Shown here piece by piece: positions 27,600 through 36,396 of a DNA stretch of 58,925 bases. The stretch is from RBC101 sp052387735. Lineage in GTDB: Bacteria; Gemmatimonadota; Gemmatimonadetes; Gemmatimonadales; Gemmatimonadaceae. Location: NCBI GenBank assembly GCA_052387735.1, contig JBQTIW010000032.1, positions 1 to 58,925 of the forward strand, in the 5' to 3' direction. Made by a program: the position numbers and the translations under genes. The notes under the pieces were generated by a model. That model did not search any database and was not told the origin of the DNA. It saw only the letters and a list, made by a program, of their open reading frames with translations. Every line of letters starts with the position of its first letter. The stretch's first letter is position 1.

Positions 27600-28769
27600 T
27601 CAGAATCTGAGGATGAGCGTCAATCCGGCCGCGAAAGCGCTGAACGTCGAGGATTCGGTGCCAGGCTCGATCGTGCCGGTCCCGACACGAACAAACGGTT
27701 CGAAGACACCGCTCGCCCCTCGCGCTCTGATACCGAGCAGTACACCGACGTAGCTGGCCTTGGCGGTCATCAGGGTGTTGTCGACCTCCAATCCGGAGTG
27801 CACGAGGCCATCGCCTGCGATATGTACATCGATCGTTCGGGTGACCACGACCCCTCCTTCGATGCCGGCGCTGAAATACACCCCATCGCCGCCCGACACG
27901 GTTTCCCCATCGCGCGAGAAGGACGCCCGTCTGCGCACGGCACCGAAGGCGCGACCATCCCGGATTCGGGTGCCACTGAAGCTGAGCGACGACTCCAGCG
28001 AGATCACGGGACCGAGTTTGAGGGTCGATACGCCGGCGTCTGTGGTCAAGCGGTCGTCACTATAGAAGTCGGCGCCTCCCTGTACGCTCAGGCGGCTGTC
28101 GCCGACGAACCCTTCGAGGCCCAGAGACACGCGAGTGGTGTTTCCGGGATCAAACTCCGGGTCCGCCCCCGCCTGAAGTGCGGCGATCGGAGAGAACCTG
28201 CCGCGGAACTCGTATGACAGTCCCAGTGCGCCGACCCAGTTGCCCAGAAGCCTCGTGCCCACCAGGCCGACCGCGCCCGAGGGACCGAAACCGAACGCGG
28301 GGAGATTGATGCCGAGGGCCGGCGCGGCGAGGACGCGCAACGCGGCCAGCTGCGCCGTATCCAGCCCCGTGGCCCCGGTCGGAAGGTTTGCCCCTAACGA
28401 AAGAATCAGGCCGTCGCCGAGCAGCTTGCCAGATGCCCGAACCCGCACGTCGCTGATTCCATTGATCTCCGTGGTGGCGCCGTTGTCGTATTCGACGGTT
28501 CCCGTCGTGAACGCAGCCGCGACATCGAGCGTCCAGCCGCGCGCCGTAGAAAACGAAGCACCGAACGGAACGGAGACCTGCTCCACGGTCTTGATCGGCG
28601 ATCCGGTGTCGCCGTCCCTGATACCGCTATCGGCGAAGGTGATTCGCTCGAGACGTGGAGACACCGAAGCCTGGCGCCGCTTGAGGAGCGCACCCTGTGC
28701 ACCCAGCTCACGCCCAAAAGCAACAATGCCGAGCAGGGCAACCCCGAGTCGATAGCTGAGTCGTGACAT
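27600..28769 (-). CDS. Predicted outer-membrane beta-barrel protein
   Basis: 389 aa from ATG 28769. The signal peptide ends ELGAQG. The remainder is alternating amphipathic strands with Gly/aromatic turns: VSVPFGASFSTARGWTLDVAAAF, ISDVRVRASGKLL, LGLSYEFRGRF, VSLGLEGFVG and YVGVLLGIRARG. The last residue is Phe in AAGLTLILRF, the terminal signature for BAM-assembled barrels. There is no recognisable specific family. It lies 11 nt downstream of a CsgG-like gene on the same strand, which in turn follows the YfaP-like lipoprotein gene by 20 nt, so the three form an envelope operon (32160 down to 27600). The gene converges with the + strand one-TM gene with an 8-nt gap. Confidence 0.82.
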   Translation of the reverse strand: MSRLSYRLGVALLGIVAFGRELGAQGALLKRRQASVSPRLERITFADSGIRDGDTGSPIKTVEQVSVPFGASFSTARGWTLDVAAAFTTGTVEYDNGATTEINGISDVRVRASGKLLGDGLILSLGANLPTGATGLDTAQLAALRVLAAPALGINLPAFGFGPSGAVGLVGTRLLGNWVGALGLSYEFRGRFSPIAALQAGADPEFDPGNTTRVSLGLEGFVGDSRLSVQGGADFYSDDRLTTDAGVSTLKLGPVISLESSLSFSGTRIRDGRAFGAVRRRASFSRDGETVSGGDGVYFSAGIEGGVVVTRTIDVHIAGDGLVHSGLEVDNTLMTAKASYVGVLLGIRARGASGVFEPFVRVGTGTIEPGTESSTFSAFAAGLTLILRF

Positions 28770-28780
28770 CGTCCAAACCC

Positions 28781-29677
28781 TCAGGGCCGGCTGATGGTGA
28801 CCACGATCGTCCCGCGGGGAAGCGAGAGCCCGGGAGTGACAATCGTGCCCGCCGGCGGTTGCGTGGGAACGTGGGGGAGCGAGGGGTTCACGACGTCAAC
28901 CACGCCCTGCACGATGGTGCCTTCGGTCCGGATTGCGATCGCGTTGGTCTGTTGCAGACGTGTCACTGCGGCGCGAAACGAAGGATCGAGCGTGGATGCG
29001 CGCCTGAACGCGCGTCGTGCCCCGGCGAAATTGCCGTTGACCTCCTCCTGCACGCCCTGCCCGTATGCCAGCAGGGCGCCGAGGTTGCGTGTCGGCCGCT
29101 GCTCGATCACAGACCGCTCACGCGGCGTGAGTCCGATGCCAAGTCTCCCCAGGAGCCCAAACGTGATCTGCTTCTGGGCGTCGAGTATGTCGGCGACGTT
29201 CGCAGTGGCGCGCTGCAGCGCGGTGTCCACGACTCCGCTCTCCACGTTGACGATACGCGCCTCGAACACCAGTCGATTGCTGGCTCCTGTGACGAGAGCG
29301 CCGGCCACGAGCCGATTGGCCCGCATCAATCGTCCCACTCTCGGGGCGACGGTCCGATCCACCACTCCGGTGCGGGCCAGCTGTTGCTCACGGAGCACCT
29401 CGCCCAACCTGAGGCGCTCGACGACGCGCAGGCGCTGCACCATCGCGAAGTCCGTGGCAATGAGATCGGCAATCGCGAATCCCAGCGGGCGCAATGCGGT
29501 GTCGGCACGCGTCGCATCGAACGGGAGCACGCCGATCACCAATGGCGTGCCCTGGGCGTGCGCGACGGCGGGACCGAGCTCAAACGGCAGCAGCCCAATG
29601 GTCAGACAAGCGGCCAGCCACCGTACACCTGTGCGGAGGACACCGTCGCGTCGCGTGAGCAGCTGATCGTCAGGCAT
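28781..29677 (-). CDS. CsgG-like exported protein with C-terminal TPR
   Basis: 298 aa from ATG 29677; a longer frame to 29884 lies within the upstream gene and has no signal. The signal peptide runs from TGVRWLAACLTIGLL to AVAHAQ. The CsgG-like core has VIGVLPFDATRADTAL, FAIADLIATDFAMVQRLRVVERLRLGEVLREQQL, RVGRLMRANRLVAGALV and EARIVNVESGVV. A TPR-like helix pair follows (EVNGNFAGARRAFRRASTLDPSF), then a C-terminal tail with a VVDVVNPSLPHVP patch. Like its relative at 25523 it probably assembles at the periplasmic side of the outer membrane. It sits between the YfaP-like lipoprotein and barrel genes, so it may belong to an envelope assembly or secretion complex with them; this is inferred from order only. 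Confidence 0.8.
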   Translation of the reverse strand: MPDDQLLTRRDGVLRTGVRWLAACLTIGLLPFELGPAVAHAQGTPLVIGVLPFDATRADTALRPLGFAIADLIATDFAMVQRLRVVERLRLGEVLREQQLARTGVVDRTVAPRVGRLMRANRLVAGALVTGASNRLVFEARIVNVESGVVDTALQRATANVADILDAQKQITFGLLGRLGIGLTPRERSVIEQRPTRNLGALLAYGQGVQEEVNGNFAGARRAFRRASTLDPSFRAAVTRLQQTNAIAIRTEGTIVQGVVDVVNPSLPHVPTQPPAGTIVTPGLSLPRGTIVVTISRP

Positions 29678-29697
29678 CGGGGAATCGGTGAGAGAGG

Positions 29698-32160
29698 TCA
29701 GCGGCGGATCGATCTGGGCTTCTTCAGAACGCGACGGAGCGTGTTCCGCATGAAATTGAGATCGATCTCCGCTGTCGTCTCCGGGGAGAACGGCGAGAGG
29801 ATGCGCGCCGGCTGGGTTCCGTTGTAGGCCACCATTCGGTTGATCGTGGTGATCGTGGTCCCGTTCAGCTCGAACACAAACCACATGGTCCCGGCCAGTT
29901 GAGGGGCAGTGAATGTCCGCACCGGTACAGTCCCCGCTCCCTGGAAGACCTCAACGATGGCATTGGACTGCGCCAGCGTCGCGGGGTCGCCCTCGAACTG
30001 TCCGCTGAAGTTGTTCACGTAGTAGCGGTAGACTCCGGGGATGACATTCTGGATGGTGATGGTCTCGGGGCCGAATCCGTCAGTGTCGTCGATGTCGAGA
30101 CAGACCGGATCAACGGTGCAGACACCCGGGCTGTCGAACTGCACCCATCCGCGCGCACCGCTGACGGTTGGGAAGGTGATGTGGGAGTCGAGATCCGTAG
30201 GCGTGGCTCCCCAACGAAGGACAATGCGGACGGCGCCGCCGGTCAGCGTAGGCGACATCAGGAGGTCTTGCGTCGTCGTCTGCGCGCCGATCGACGCGGC
30301 AGTAGCTTGTCCATCGGAGTAGCCGGCAACCCTTCCGAGGAGCGTGTACGTCCCCACCGGGACGCTGGCGAACGTGTAGTTTCCGCTGGCATTCGTTGTG
30401 GCGGTGGCCACGGTCGCCCCCGTGCGGTTGTTGACGTTCTGCCGGAGCTCCACCGTGACGCCGGCACCAATGGCGGCGCCGGTGGTGGCACTCCGCGCGG
30501 TGCCAGCGATCGCACCAGCGGTTGCACTGGCCAGCGCGAGCGGCACGGGAGGCGCGGTCAGCGCGGCGGATACATCCAGGCTCACGATCGACGTGGTCAC
30601 GAATCCGGAGGCGGCAACACCAAACGTGTACCCATTGGCCACCGGCAGGTCGAACGCATAGGCACCCTGAAGGTCGGTCGTGGTAGAGTTCACCGTGCTG
30701 CCCAGTCGCGTGGCGGTGACCACCGCCCCAGCAATCCCCGTGTTGTTCGACGCGTTGAAGACGCGTCCGCTCACGGATACACCGGGTGTGCCGCTGCTGA
30801 TCACGTAGGTGACATCCAAGAACTGCGGAGAGTTGGTCACCCCGGGTGCGGTGGAACGCACTTCCACGCGCGCGCTTCGGGTCCCCACCGGCTGCGTCGT
30901 GTTGGGACGCAGGAACAGCGTCGTCGGCGCCGTCGGGCCGCTGAACGAGCGGTCCAGCCATGTCGGATCCCCGCCGGTGGCGAGGTCCACGACGGTACCG
31001 ATGCTCAGGCCGCTCAGCGTACCCGTGCCTCCGTTGGTGACGACCACACTCAACTGGTTAGGCAGGACGCTCCCGGCGACCGCGCTGAAACTGGCCTGCG
31101 GCGGATTCAGCACGATGCGCGGCGACTGCGGAGCGATCGTGAACGTCACCGGAATCACCACAGCGGTCACATCCGGACGCGTCGACGAACTGACCGTGAC
31201 GGTCGCCGCGAATGTGCCCGGATTCAAGCCGGTGGGATTGCTGTTGACGAACACCGTTGCCGGTGCCGTGGTGGTGGTCACGGTTGCACTGAGCCAGGGC
31301 GCGCCAGCCGAGACGGCCGCCTGAACTCCCGTCAACGAGCCTCCGCCGCCGTTCGTGACCCTGAGCGTATCCACCCGGCTGATCGTCTCCCCCTGTCCCG
31401 CGGATCGCGTCACCGCCGCCGGCGTCACGACGACGCGTGGAGGTACCGAGCAGGTCACGGGCACGTCGGCGGTACGATCGCCAACGGTCACGCGCACCGT
31501 CACCACGCCGGGCGACACGCAAGTCACCACACCCGCGGAGGACACGGCGACGATGGTGGGGGCGGTCGTGGTGAACGTGACGGCGGTGCGGACCACCATC
31601 ACGCCAAACACGTTTTGCGGCGTCACGACCAATGTCTGCGTCCGCCCGACGTCGAGTTGCACGGGTGACGGCGTGACGACGATGCGATTGACCTCGCGCA
31701 GGACGAGCGGTTGTGGCACCGTCCTGCGTTCGCCATCGGCAAGCGTGAGCGGAGCCGACGATGTCTGATCGAGCACGCGGCCGGTCGGGTCCAGCAATTC
31801 CGCGTTCAGCTGCACCCGACACGATGCCTCGCCCGATTGTCCGAGGCAGGACGAAAGGTCGACTTCGATCTCGACCACATCGCTGCCAGGGGTGTCCAGC
31901 TGGATGGTGCGCTGGCCCAGGGCGGCGTTTCCCGGGACACTAACGACTGAAAGCCGCACACGCAGTCCCGGCGTCGACGTGTGCACGGCCAGCGCAGCGC
32001 CGAGGCCGCCAGACGCGCCTGACGTCGAGGCGGGTCCTTCGCCCCCGCTGCAGGCCAACAGTCCGGCAACGAGCGCGGCTCCGATGGTGGAACCACGCAG
32101 TCCGGCCCGTCGCCGTGCTCGCGGCAATGACACCTCCCGTCTCCCGTGCAGTCTGCTCAT
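29698..32160 (-). CDS. Multidomain surface lipoprotein: Big-like, carboxypeptidase-regulatory and YfaP/DUF2135-like domains
   Basis: 820 aa from ATG 32160 (a start at 32217 would only add a basic leader). Lipobox LLACSGG. Domains in order: a beta domain to about residue 150; a Big_2 domain at about 155-245 (VTPQNVFGV, then VSSAGVVTCVSPGVVTV); two BACON-like/Ig-like repeats at about 250-455 (each ends with a V-x-V-TF or VTYV strand); two carboxypeptidase-regulatory-like domains at about 455-640 (VSGRVFNASNNTGIAGAVV; GNYTFASVPVGTYTLLGRV). The C-terminal domain is YfaP/DUF2135-like, with LRWGATPTDLDSHI, DIDDTDGFGPETITI and YRYYVNNFSG. The tail is basic (RRVLKKPRSIRR). It should be a long surface or periplasmic stalk protein. 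Operon head for the CsgG-like and barrel genes. Confidence 0.85.
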   Translation of the reverse strand: MSRLHGRREVSLPRARRRAGLRGSTIGAALVAGLLACSGGEGPASTSGASGGLGAALAVHTSTPGLRVRLSVVSVPGNAALGQRTIQLDTPGSDVVEIEVDLSSCLGQSGEASCRVQLNAELLDPTGRVLDQTSSAPLTLADGERRTVPQPLVLREVNRIVVTPSPVQLDVGRTQTLVVTPQNVFGVMVVRTAVTFTTTAPTIVAVSSAGVVTCVSPGVVTVRVTVGDRTADVPVTCSVPPRVVVTPAAVTRSAGQGETISRVDTLRVTNGGGGSLTGVQAAVSAGAPWLSATVTTTTAPATVFVNSNPTGLNPGTFAATVTVSSSTRPDVTAVVIPVTFTIAPQSPRIVLNPPQASFSAVAGSVLPNQLSVVVTNGGTGTLSGLSIGTVVDLATGGDPTWLDRSFSGPTAPTTLFLRPNTTQPVGTRSARVEVRSTAPGVTNSPQFLDVTYVISSGTPGVSVSGRVFNASNNTGIAGAVVTATRLGSTVNSTTTDLQGAYAFDLPVANGYTFGVAASGFVTTSIVSLDVSAALTAPPVPLALASATAGAIAGTARSATTGAAIGAGVTVELRQNVNNRTGATVATATTNASGNYTFASVPVGTYTLLGRVAGYSDGQATAASIGAQTTTQDLLMSPTLTGGAVRIVLRWGATPTDLDSHITFPTVSGARGWVQFDSPGVCTVDPVCLDIDDTDGFGPETITIQNVIPGVYRYYVNNFSGQFEGDPATLAQSNAIVEVFQGAGTVPVRTFTAPQLAGTMWFVFELNGTTITTINRMVAYNGTQPARILSPFSPETTAEIDLNFMRNTLRRVLKKPRSIRR

Positions 32161-32237
32161 CTTCTCCACCGCCCTTCGCGGGGCGCGGAATATGAGAGCC
32201 CCTCGGGAACGCGGCAAGTCAACGAAGAACTACAGCA

Positions 32238-33884
32238 ATGGTGATGCCCACAAATCCCGAAGCCAGCGCTCGAGATCGCTCGTGGCGACTCGTTATGGAG
32301 CGACTGCGTGTCGTCGTGCGAGACGAGTACGAGGTCCTGGCGCTCCTCGGATTTGGCGGAATGGCAGGGGTGTTCCTCGCGCAGGAGCGTCGGCTGCGCC
32401 GTCGTGTGGCGCTCAAGGTCATGTCACCCGAGATCATGGCCGACCCGGGCATGATCGAGCGCTTTCACCAGGAAGCCGTCACGCAGGCAAATCTGGAACA
32501 CCCCAACATCGCGGCCGTCCACGCGGTGCGAGAACAGGGCGGGCTCTACTTCTTCGCAATGCAGTACGTGCCCGGCCGCACCCTGCAAGGTGCGCTGCGA
32601 AAGGAGCTCGATCTCGGACGACTGCTCGACGTGTCGGTCGTCCGCACCCTGTTGCATCAGGTCGGTTCGGCCCTCGAGCACGCGCATGGGGCCGGTGTCA
32701 TCCATCGCGACGTGAAGCCCGGGAACGTGCTGCTCGCCGCGGATGGCCGCGCGGTCGTGACCGATTTCGGGATCGCCAAGGTTGCCGAGGGCCCATCGCT
32801 GACGATGACCGGCCTGGTGCAGGGGACCGCCAGCTACATGAGCCCTGAACAGTGTTACGCCGCCAGCCTCACGGGAGCCAGTGATCAATACTCACTCGGC
32901 GTCGTGGCGTACGAGCTGGTGACGGGGAGCGTGCCATTCACCGGCGATGCCTTTTCCGTGATGCAGGCGCATGCCGGCACAGAAGCTCCGGTGCTGACGT
33001 CCATACGGGCCGACTGCCCCCCCGAGCTGGCGGCCACGGTGCAACGCATGCTCGCCAAGCGGCCCGAGCACCGGTTCCCCACCATTCTCGCGGCCCTGGA
33101 GAGCATGGGTGCGACGAGCCTGTCACCACGCCGCGACGACCCCGTGCGCGTGCAGCTCATGGGTCTCGCCGACTGTGACGGCGTCCTTGCCTCGTTAGGT
33201 GACGATGTCAAACGGGCGATGCTGACACCGCGTTCCTCGGAGATTCTCGCCATCTCCGACCACGCCGCGCGCGGATTGCCGGGGAGTGTGACAGGGACGG
33301 CAGCGGCGACGCACGGGATTGCGATCCCGCCGCCGATCGTACAGGAGCCGTCATCCGGCACGCAGCGCGCCGCCCGGTCGCGCGCGATCGAGATCGTCGC
33401 GCACCCCGCCGTCATCGCCCTGGGGGAGCGACTCACGCTTCATGCTGTTTGTCGCGATGCCGCGGGAGCGCCGGTCGCCGACTATGTGGTCTGGTCGGTC
33501 GATGCAATGAACGTCGCCGCGATCGACTCGGCGGGCGAGCTCTTGGGTCAGCAATGGGGGCGTGTGCGCGTGCGCGCGACCGTCAACGGGCTGATGGCCG
33601 AATCGCTCGTGATCGTCGGCTCGGTGCCGCTGCGCCAGGTCGAGGTGATCGGCGTGCCGGAGCGAATGGTTGCGGGGAGCGCCGTGGCCTTCGGCGTGCG
33701 GCTTGTCGACATGTCGGGTCAGGAGCGGGCGATCCCGGTCGTCCTCTCGACGTCGGATCCAACGATCCTGCTGGCGGAACCGCCGGGAGTGGCGCGCGCA
33801 CTCGCGCCGGGGCGCGCCGAGATCATCGTTGCCTGCGGCTCCCACGAGAAACGCCTGACTGTTCACGTCACCAACCTGACCTGA
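32238..33884 (+). CDS. Ser/Thr protein kinase with C-terminal Ig-like region and no membrane segment
   Basis: 548 aa. A complete Hanks-type kinase domain spans about residues 30-290: Gly loop GFGGMAGV (38-45), catalytic Lys60 in VALKVM, HRDVKPGN (Asp158, Asn163), DFG (Asp176), and GTASYMSPEQ in the activation segment. A linker of about 90 residues contains no hydrophobic helix. The C-terminal ~165 residues hold two Big/Ig-like modules (AVCRDAAGAPVADYVVWSVD, then GVRLVDMSGQERAIPVVLSTSD). Bacterial kinases usually place such sensor domains outside, after a transmembrane helix; here none is seen, so the Ig-like part appears cytoplasmic. It is divergent from the big lipoprotein operon (gap 77 nt). 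It may regulate those envelope genes; that is inference. Confidence 0.92.
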   Translation: MVMPTNPEASARDRSWRLVMERLRVVVRDEYEVLALLGFGGMAGVFLAQERRLRRRVALKVMSPEIMADPGMIERFHQEAVTQANLEHPNIAAVHAVREQGGLYFFAMQYVPGRTLQGALRKELDLGRLLDVSVVRTLLHQVGSALEHAHGAGVIHRDVKPGNVLLAADGRAVVTDFGIAKVAEGPSLTMTGLVQGTASYMSPEQCYAASLTGASDQYSLGVVAYELVTGSVPFTGDAFSVMQAHAGTEAPVLTSIRADCPPELAATVQRMLAKRPEHRFPTILAALESMGATSLSPRRDDPVRVQLMGLADCDGVLASLGDDVKRAMLTPRSSEILAISDHAARGLPGSVTGTAAATHGIAIPPPIVQEPSSGTQRAARSRAIEIVAHPAVIALGERLTLHAVCRDAAGAPVADYVVWSVDAMNVAAIDSAGELLGQQWGRVRVRATVNGLMAESLVIVGSVPLRQVEVIGVPERMVAGSAVAFGVRLVDMSGQERAIPVVLSTSDPTILLAEPPGVARALAPGRAEIIVACGSHEKRLTVHVTNLT

Positions 33885-33891
33885 CCATCCC

Positions 33892-33910
33892 GCCGCGTTC
33901 CAACCGCGGC
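33892..33910 (+). terminator. Weak hairpin after the kinase gene
   Basis: GCCGCG-N7-CGCGGC forms a 6-bp stem eight nt past the kinase stop. No T-run is seen. Confidence 0.3.
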
Positions 33911-34004
33911 TCGGACCGCAGATCAGACTGGGTCATTCGAGCGATGCCGCGCTCCACAGGCCGCGATTCTCTGTGCAGCGAGAATAAGAGCGGTACATCT
34001 CCGT

Positions 34005-34034
34005 TTGACTACTGGCCAGCGCGTGCAATATTCG
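34005..34034 (+). promoter_or_regulatory. Candidate promoter for the Bor-like gene pair
   Basis: TTGACT at 34005-34010 is followed after 18 nt by TATTCG (3 of 6 to consensus) inside an unusually AT-rich patch. It lies about 60 nt before the GTG at 34093. The remaining 33911-34092 shows no gene. Confidence 0.35.
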
Positions 34035-34092
34035 TTCGCGCGCAGCTCCATCGCTTCTTCGCTCGTGGGCCAACCTTCACCCTGGAGGGGTT

Positions 34093-34545
34093 GTGGGAAG
34101 AAACAGATTGCTCAATGCGGCCGTCGTGGGGTGTGTCCTCCTTGCCGGCTGCTTCCATCAAGTCGTGGCGACGGGACTTCCGGCTGGAGAAACCAAGGTC
34201 GAGAAACCCTGGACGTCGACCTGGATCTGGGGTCTCGTCGAGGCGAAACCGATCGACGTTCGCACGCAGTGCCCCAACGGCGTGGCGTATGTCGCCTCCA
34301 AGTTCACGGTCATGAACTGGGTGGGTGCTGCCGTCACACTCGGCATCTGGTATCCGTGGACGGTCACGGTGACGTGTGCCGGCGGCGGCCGCGCCTCACT
34401 CGACGCGTCGACGACGCAGGTCCACCTGGGCGACTCCAGCGCGGAGGCCCTTGATCGCGCCGCCAAGATTGCCCGGGTGACGGGTGAACCGGTTGCGATC
34501 GTATGGGACGTTTCCACGCCTGGCCAGCCGGAGGGCACCCGATGA
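34093..34545 (+). CDS. Bor/Iss-family lipoprotein (first of tandem pair)
   Basis: 150 aa from GTG 34093 with GGAGGGG upstream. The signal peptide ends LLAGCFHQVV, a lipobox. The Bor-family core is VEKPWTSTWIWGLVEAKPIDV and TQCPNGVAYV, then a hydrophobic turn MNWVGAAVTLGIWYPWTVTVTC. Bor and Iss proteins are outer-membrane lipoproteins linked to serum resistance and phage lysogenic conversion in enterics. In environmental bacteria they are chromosomal and of unknown role. Compared with the next gene it has an extra C-terminal ~45 residues (DSSAEALDRAAKIARVTGEP). No phage genes surround it. Its stop overlaps the ATG of the second copy (ATGA). Confidence 0.85.
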   Translation: MGRNRLLNAAVVGCVLLAGCFHQVVATGLPAGETKVEKPWTSTWIWGLVEAKPIDVRTQCPNGVAYVASKFTVMNWVGAAVTLGIWYPWTVTVTCAGGGRASLDASTTQVHLGDSSAEALDRAAKIARVTGEPVAIVWDVSTPGQPEGTR

Positions 34546-34844
34546 AGTCGCGCATTCTTGGACTCATGGTATTCGCCGTGCTCCTCACCGGCTGCTTCCG
34601 CACGACCGTCATCACGGGCGCTCCTGAGGCCGACACCAAGATCGACCTGCCCTGGCAGAAGTCGTGGGTCTTCGGTTTGGTGCCTCCGGACACGATCAAC
34701 GCCCGCACCCAGTGTCCCAACGGCGTTGCCAAGGTGATGGTGGAGCACACATTCCTGAATGGGCTCGTCGGCGCAATCACCTGGAACATCTTCACGCCGA
34801 TCCATCCGGTCGTGACTTGCGCGAGCTCAGCTCGCCCGCGGTAG
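34542..34844 (+). CDS. Bor/Iss-family lipoprotein (second of tandem pair)
   Basis: 100 aa from ATG 34542, overlapping the first copy's stop; the frame extending to 34503 lies in the first gene and is rejected. Lipobox LLTGCFRTTV. The core lines up with the first copy: IDLPWQKSWVFGLV against VEKPWTSTWIWGLV, and TQCPNGVAKV against TQCPNGVAYV, with the terminal TC in both. It is close to the size of the classical Bor protein. The pair has clearly arisen by duplication and is translated as one unit. Converges with the GMC oxidoreductase gene; 46 nt lie between them. Confidence 0.85.
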   Translation: MKSRILGLMVFAVLLTGCFRTTVITGAPEADTKIDLPWQKSWVFGLVPPDTINARTQCPNGVAKVMVEHTFLNGLVGAITWNIFTPIHPVVTCASSARPR

Positions 34845-34890
34845 AAGCGGTGAGTTTTGGGGCGCGGACGGCGATGGCGCCGCGCCCCGG

Positions 34891-36396
34891 CTACGGCGGG
34901 AGCTGCCGCCAGGTGTCCACGAGGTCCTCGGCGACGCGATCGGCCAGTGCCATGATCGTGAGATAGGGATTGATCTCCAGCGAATCCGGGAACAGCGACG
35001 AATCGGCAACTCGCAGCCAGGGTACGCCGTGGACTCGTCCACGCGAGTCGGTCACCGCGGTGCCCTGCAGCCCCATGCCGCACCCACCCATCAAGTGCGC
35101 TGCCGAGACTGAGATCCGACCCGGCAGGAAATGGTCATGCGCAATCAGGTCGTCGAGGCGATACGCATCGTGCCGCTCGATCAACGGCGGATCCGCCGAA
35201 GGCGCGTGCACGCGCTGTGCCCCCGCGGCAAAAAAGATTCTCGCCGACGTCCGCGTCGCCGCCACCATTGAGCGGATGACCTCCGGCGTGAAGGTGTAGT
35301 GCACCACGGGCTTCCCCGTCCTGTCCACGGTGATGCGGTTCTGCGGTACGGCCTTGTCACACGCGAGCACGAGGATCATCTGCAGACGCGGGAACGCGTT
35401 CATCAGCGCGCTGTGCTCGGCCCCAAAACCCGTCAGGTTCTTGGCCGTGATGAACGGGAAGTACATGCACGTCTCGAGCACGAACCCTTCCTCGGCCGCG
35501 CGATCGAGGAAATAGCTCTTGGGATGCCCGACATCGTTGGTGATCTCGCGGTCATGCTCGGCCACGAGGATGTGCGCGGGGTGACAGGTAAAGCCGCGAC
35601 CCAGCCCGTGCAGCGAGGCGGTGACGGGTGACCGCAGAAGCAGCGCGGTTGTGCCGATCGATCCGCCGCACGACACGATGATCCGAGCCGAAATACGGTA
35701 CGTGCCCGGCATCCACTCCGAGGGGCGGCCCTTCGTGCCGGCGACCTTCTCGTGGACGCGCACGACGGCTGCGCGGTCCTCCAGGCGCAGCACTTCGGCG
35801 CGGGTCACAACCTCCACACCCTCACGTTCCGCGTTAGGCAGCTGCACCCGGTGTGTTCCCATTTTCGCGGCGTTGGGGCAGCCGAGGTTGCATAACGAGG
35901 AGCCCTTGCAGCCGCGGAGGTTGAGCGGGAACTGTTCCGCTCTGAAGCCGGCGCGGTAGCATCCGGCGAAAAAGAGCTTGTTGTTCTCGTTCACGAGCAC
36001 GCGCGGCAGATAGTGCACGTGGTTCTCCGCCATGTACTTCCGGCAGCGACGCTCGATGTCGGCGTGCTCGAGTCCCGGTACGCACCAGCTGCGCACCACG
36101 CGGTCGGGGGCGATCAATGACGTGCCGGTGTACACCACGGTCGAGCCCCCGTAGAGACGGCCGAACGCCAGCGTCATGGTCCCATCCGCCGTGAGGAAAC
36201 CGCCGCCATCCTCGAACAGCACGTCCGCCATCTCGATTTCGCGACCCGTGTATTCGTGATCGTCCAGCCGCGGGCCCTGCTCGAGGACCAGGATCCTGAG
36301 ACCCTGCCCGACCATCGGCGCGAGCGCCTGCGCGACCGTTCCGCCACCCGCGCCGGACCCGATGATGACGATGTCGTATCGGAGGTCGGTGCTCAT
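34891..36396 (-). CDS. GMC-family FAD oxidoreductase (gluconate 2-dehydrogenase-like large subunit)
   Basis: 501 aa from ATG 36396. The FAD dinucleotide motif is at the N-terminus: IVIIGSGAGGGTVAQAL. GMC features follow: GRLYGGSTVVYTG, then the Cys-rich CKGSSLCNLGCPNAAKMG typical of the gluconate-dehydrogenase and long-chain-alcohol-oxidase branch. The C-terminal catalytic region has SAAHLMGGCGMG and LEINPYLTIMALADRVAEDL. It should oxidise an alcohol or sugar OH; substrate unknown. No Tat or Sec signal is seen, so it is probably cytoplasmic or exported with a partner. The small-subunit gene lies immediately upstream with a 4-bp overlap. No cytochrome subunit gene is present, so the electron acceptor is not evident. 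Confidence 0.9.
   Translation of the reverse strand: MSTDLRYDIVIIGSGAGGGTVAQALAPMVGQGLRILVLEQGPRLDDHEYTGREIEMADVLFEDGGGFLTADGTMTLAFGRLYGGSTVVYTGTSLIAPDRVVRSWCVPGLEHADIERRCRKYMAENHVHYLPRVLVNENNKLFFAGCYRAGFRAEQFPLNLRGCKGSSLCNLGCPNAAKMGTHRVQLPNAEREGVEVVTRAEVLRLEDRAAVVRVHEKVAGTKGRPSEWMPGTYRISARIIVSCGGSIGTTALLLRSPVTASLHGLGRGFTCHPAHILVAEHDREITNDVGHPKSYFLDRAAEEGFVLETCMYFPFITAKNLTGFGAEHSALMNAFPRLQMILVLACDKAVPQNRITVDRTGKPVVHYTFTPEVIRSMVAATRTSARIFFAAGAQRVHAPSADPPLIERHDAYRLDDLIAHDHFLPGRISVSAAHLMGGCGMGLQGTAVTDSRGRVHGVPWLRVADSSLFPDSLEINPYLTIMALADRVAEDLVDTWRQLPP

Noticed and set aside
29899..31668. Plus-strand open frame of 589 codons
   Set aside because: It lies fully within the multidomain lipoprotein gene, whose domains are clear; its own translation is Arg/Gly/His-rich shadow sequence.
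34093..34844. Prophage remnant suggested by Bor-like genes
   Set aside because: No integrase, capsid, lysis or other phage gene is nearby, and the gene pair looks chromosomal.
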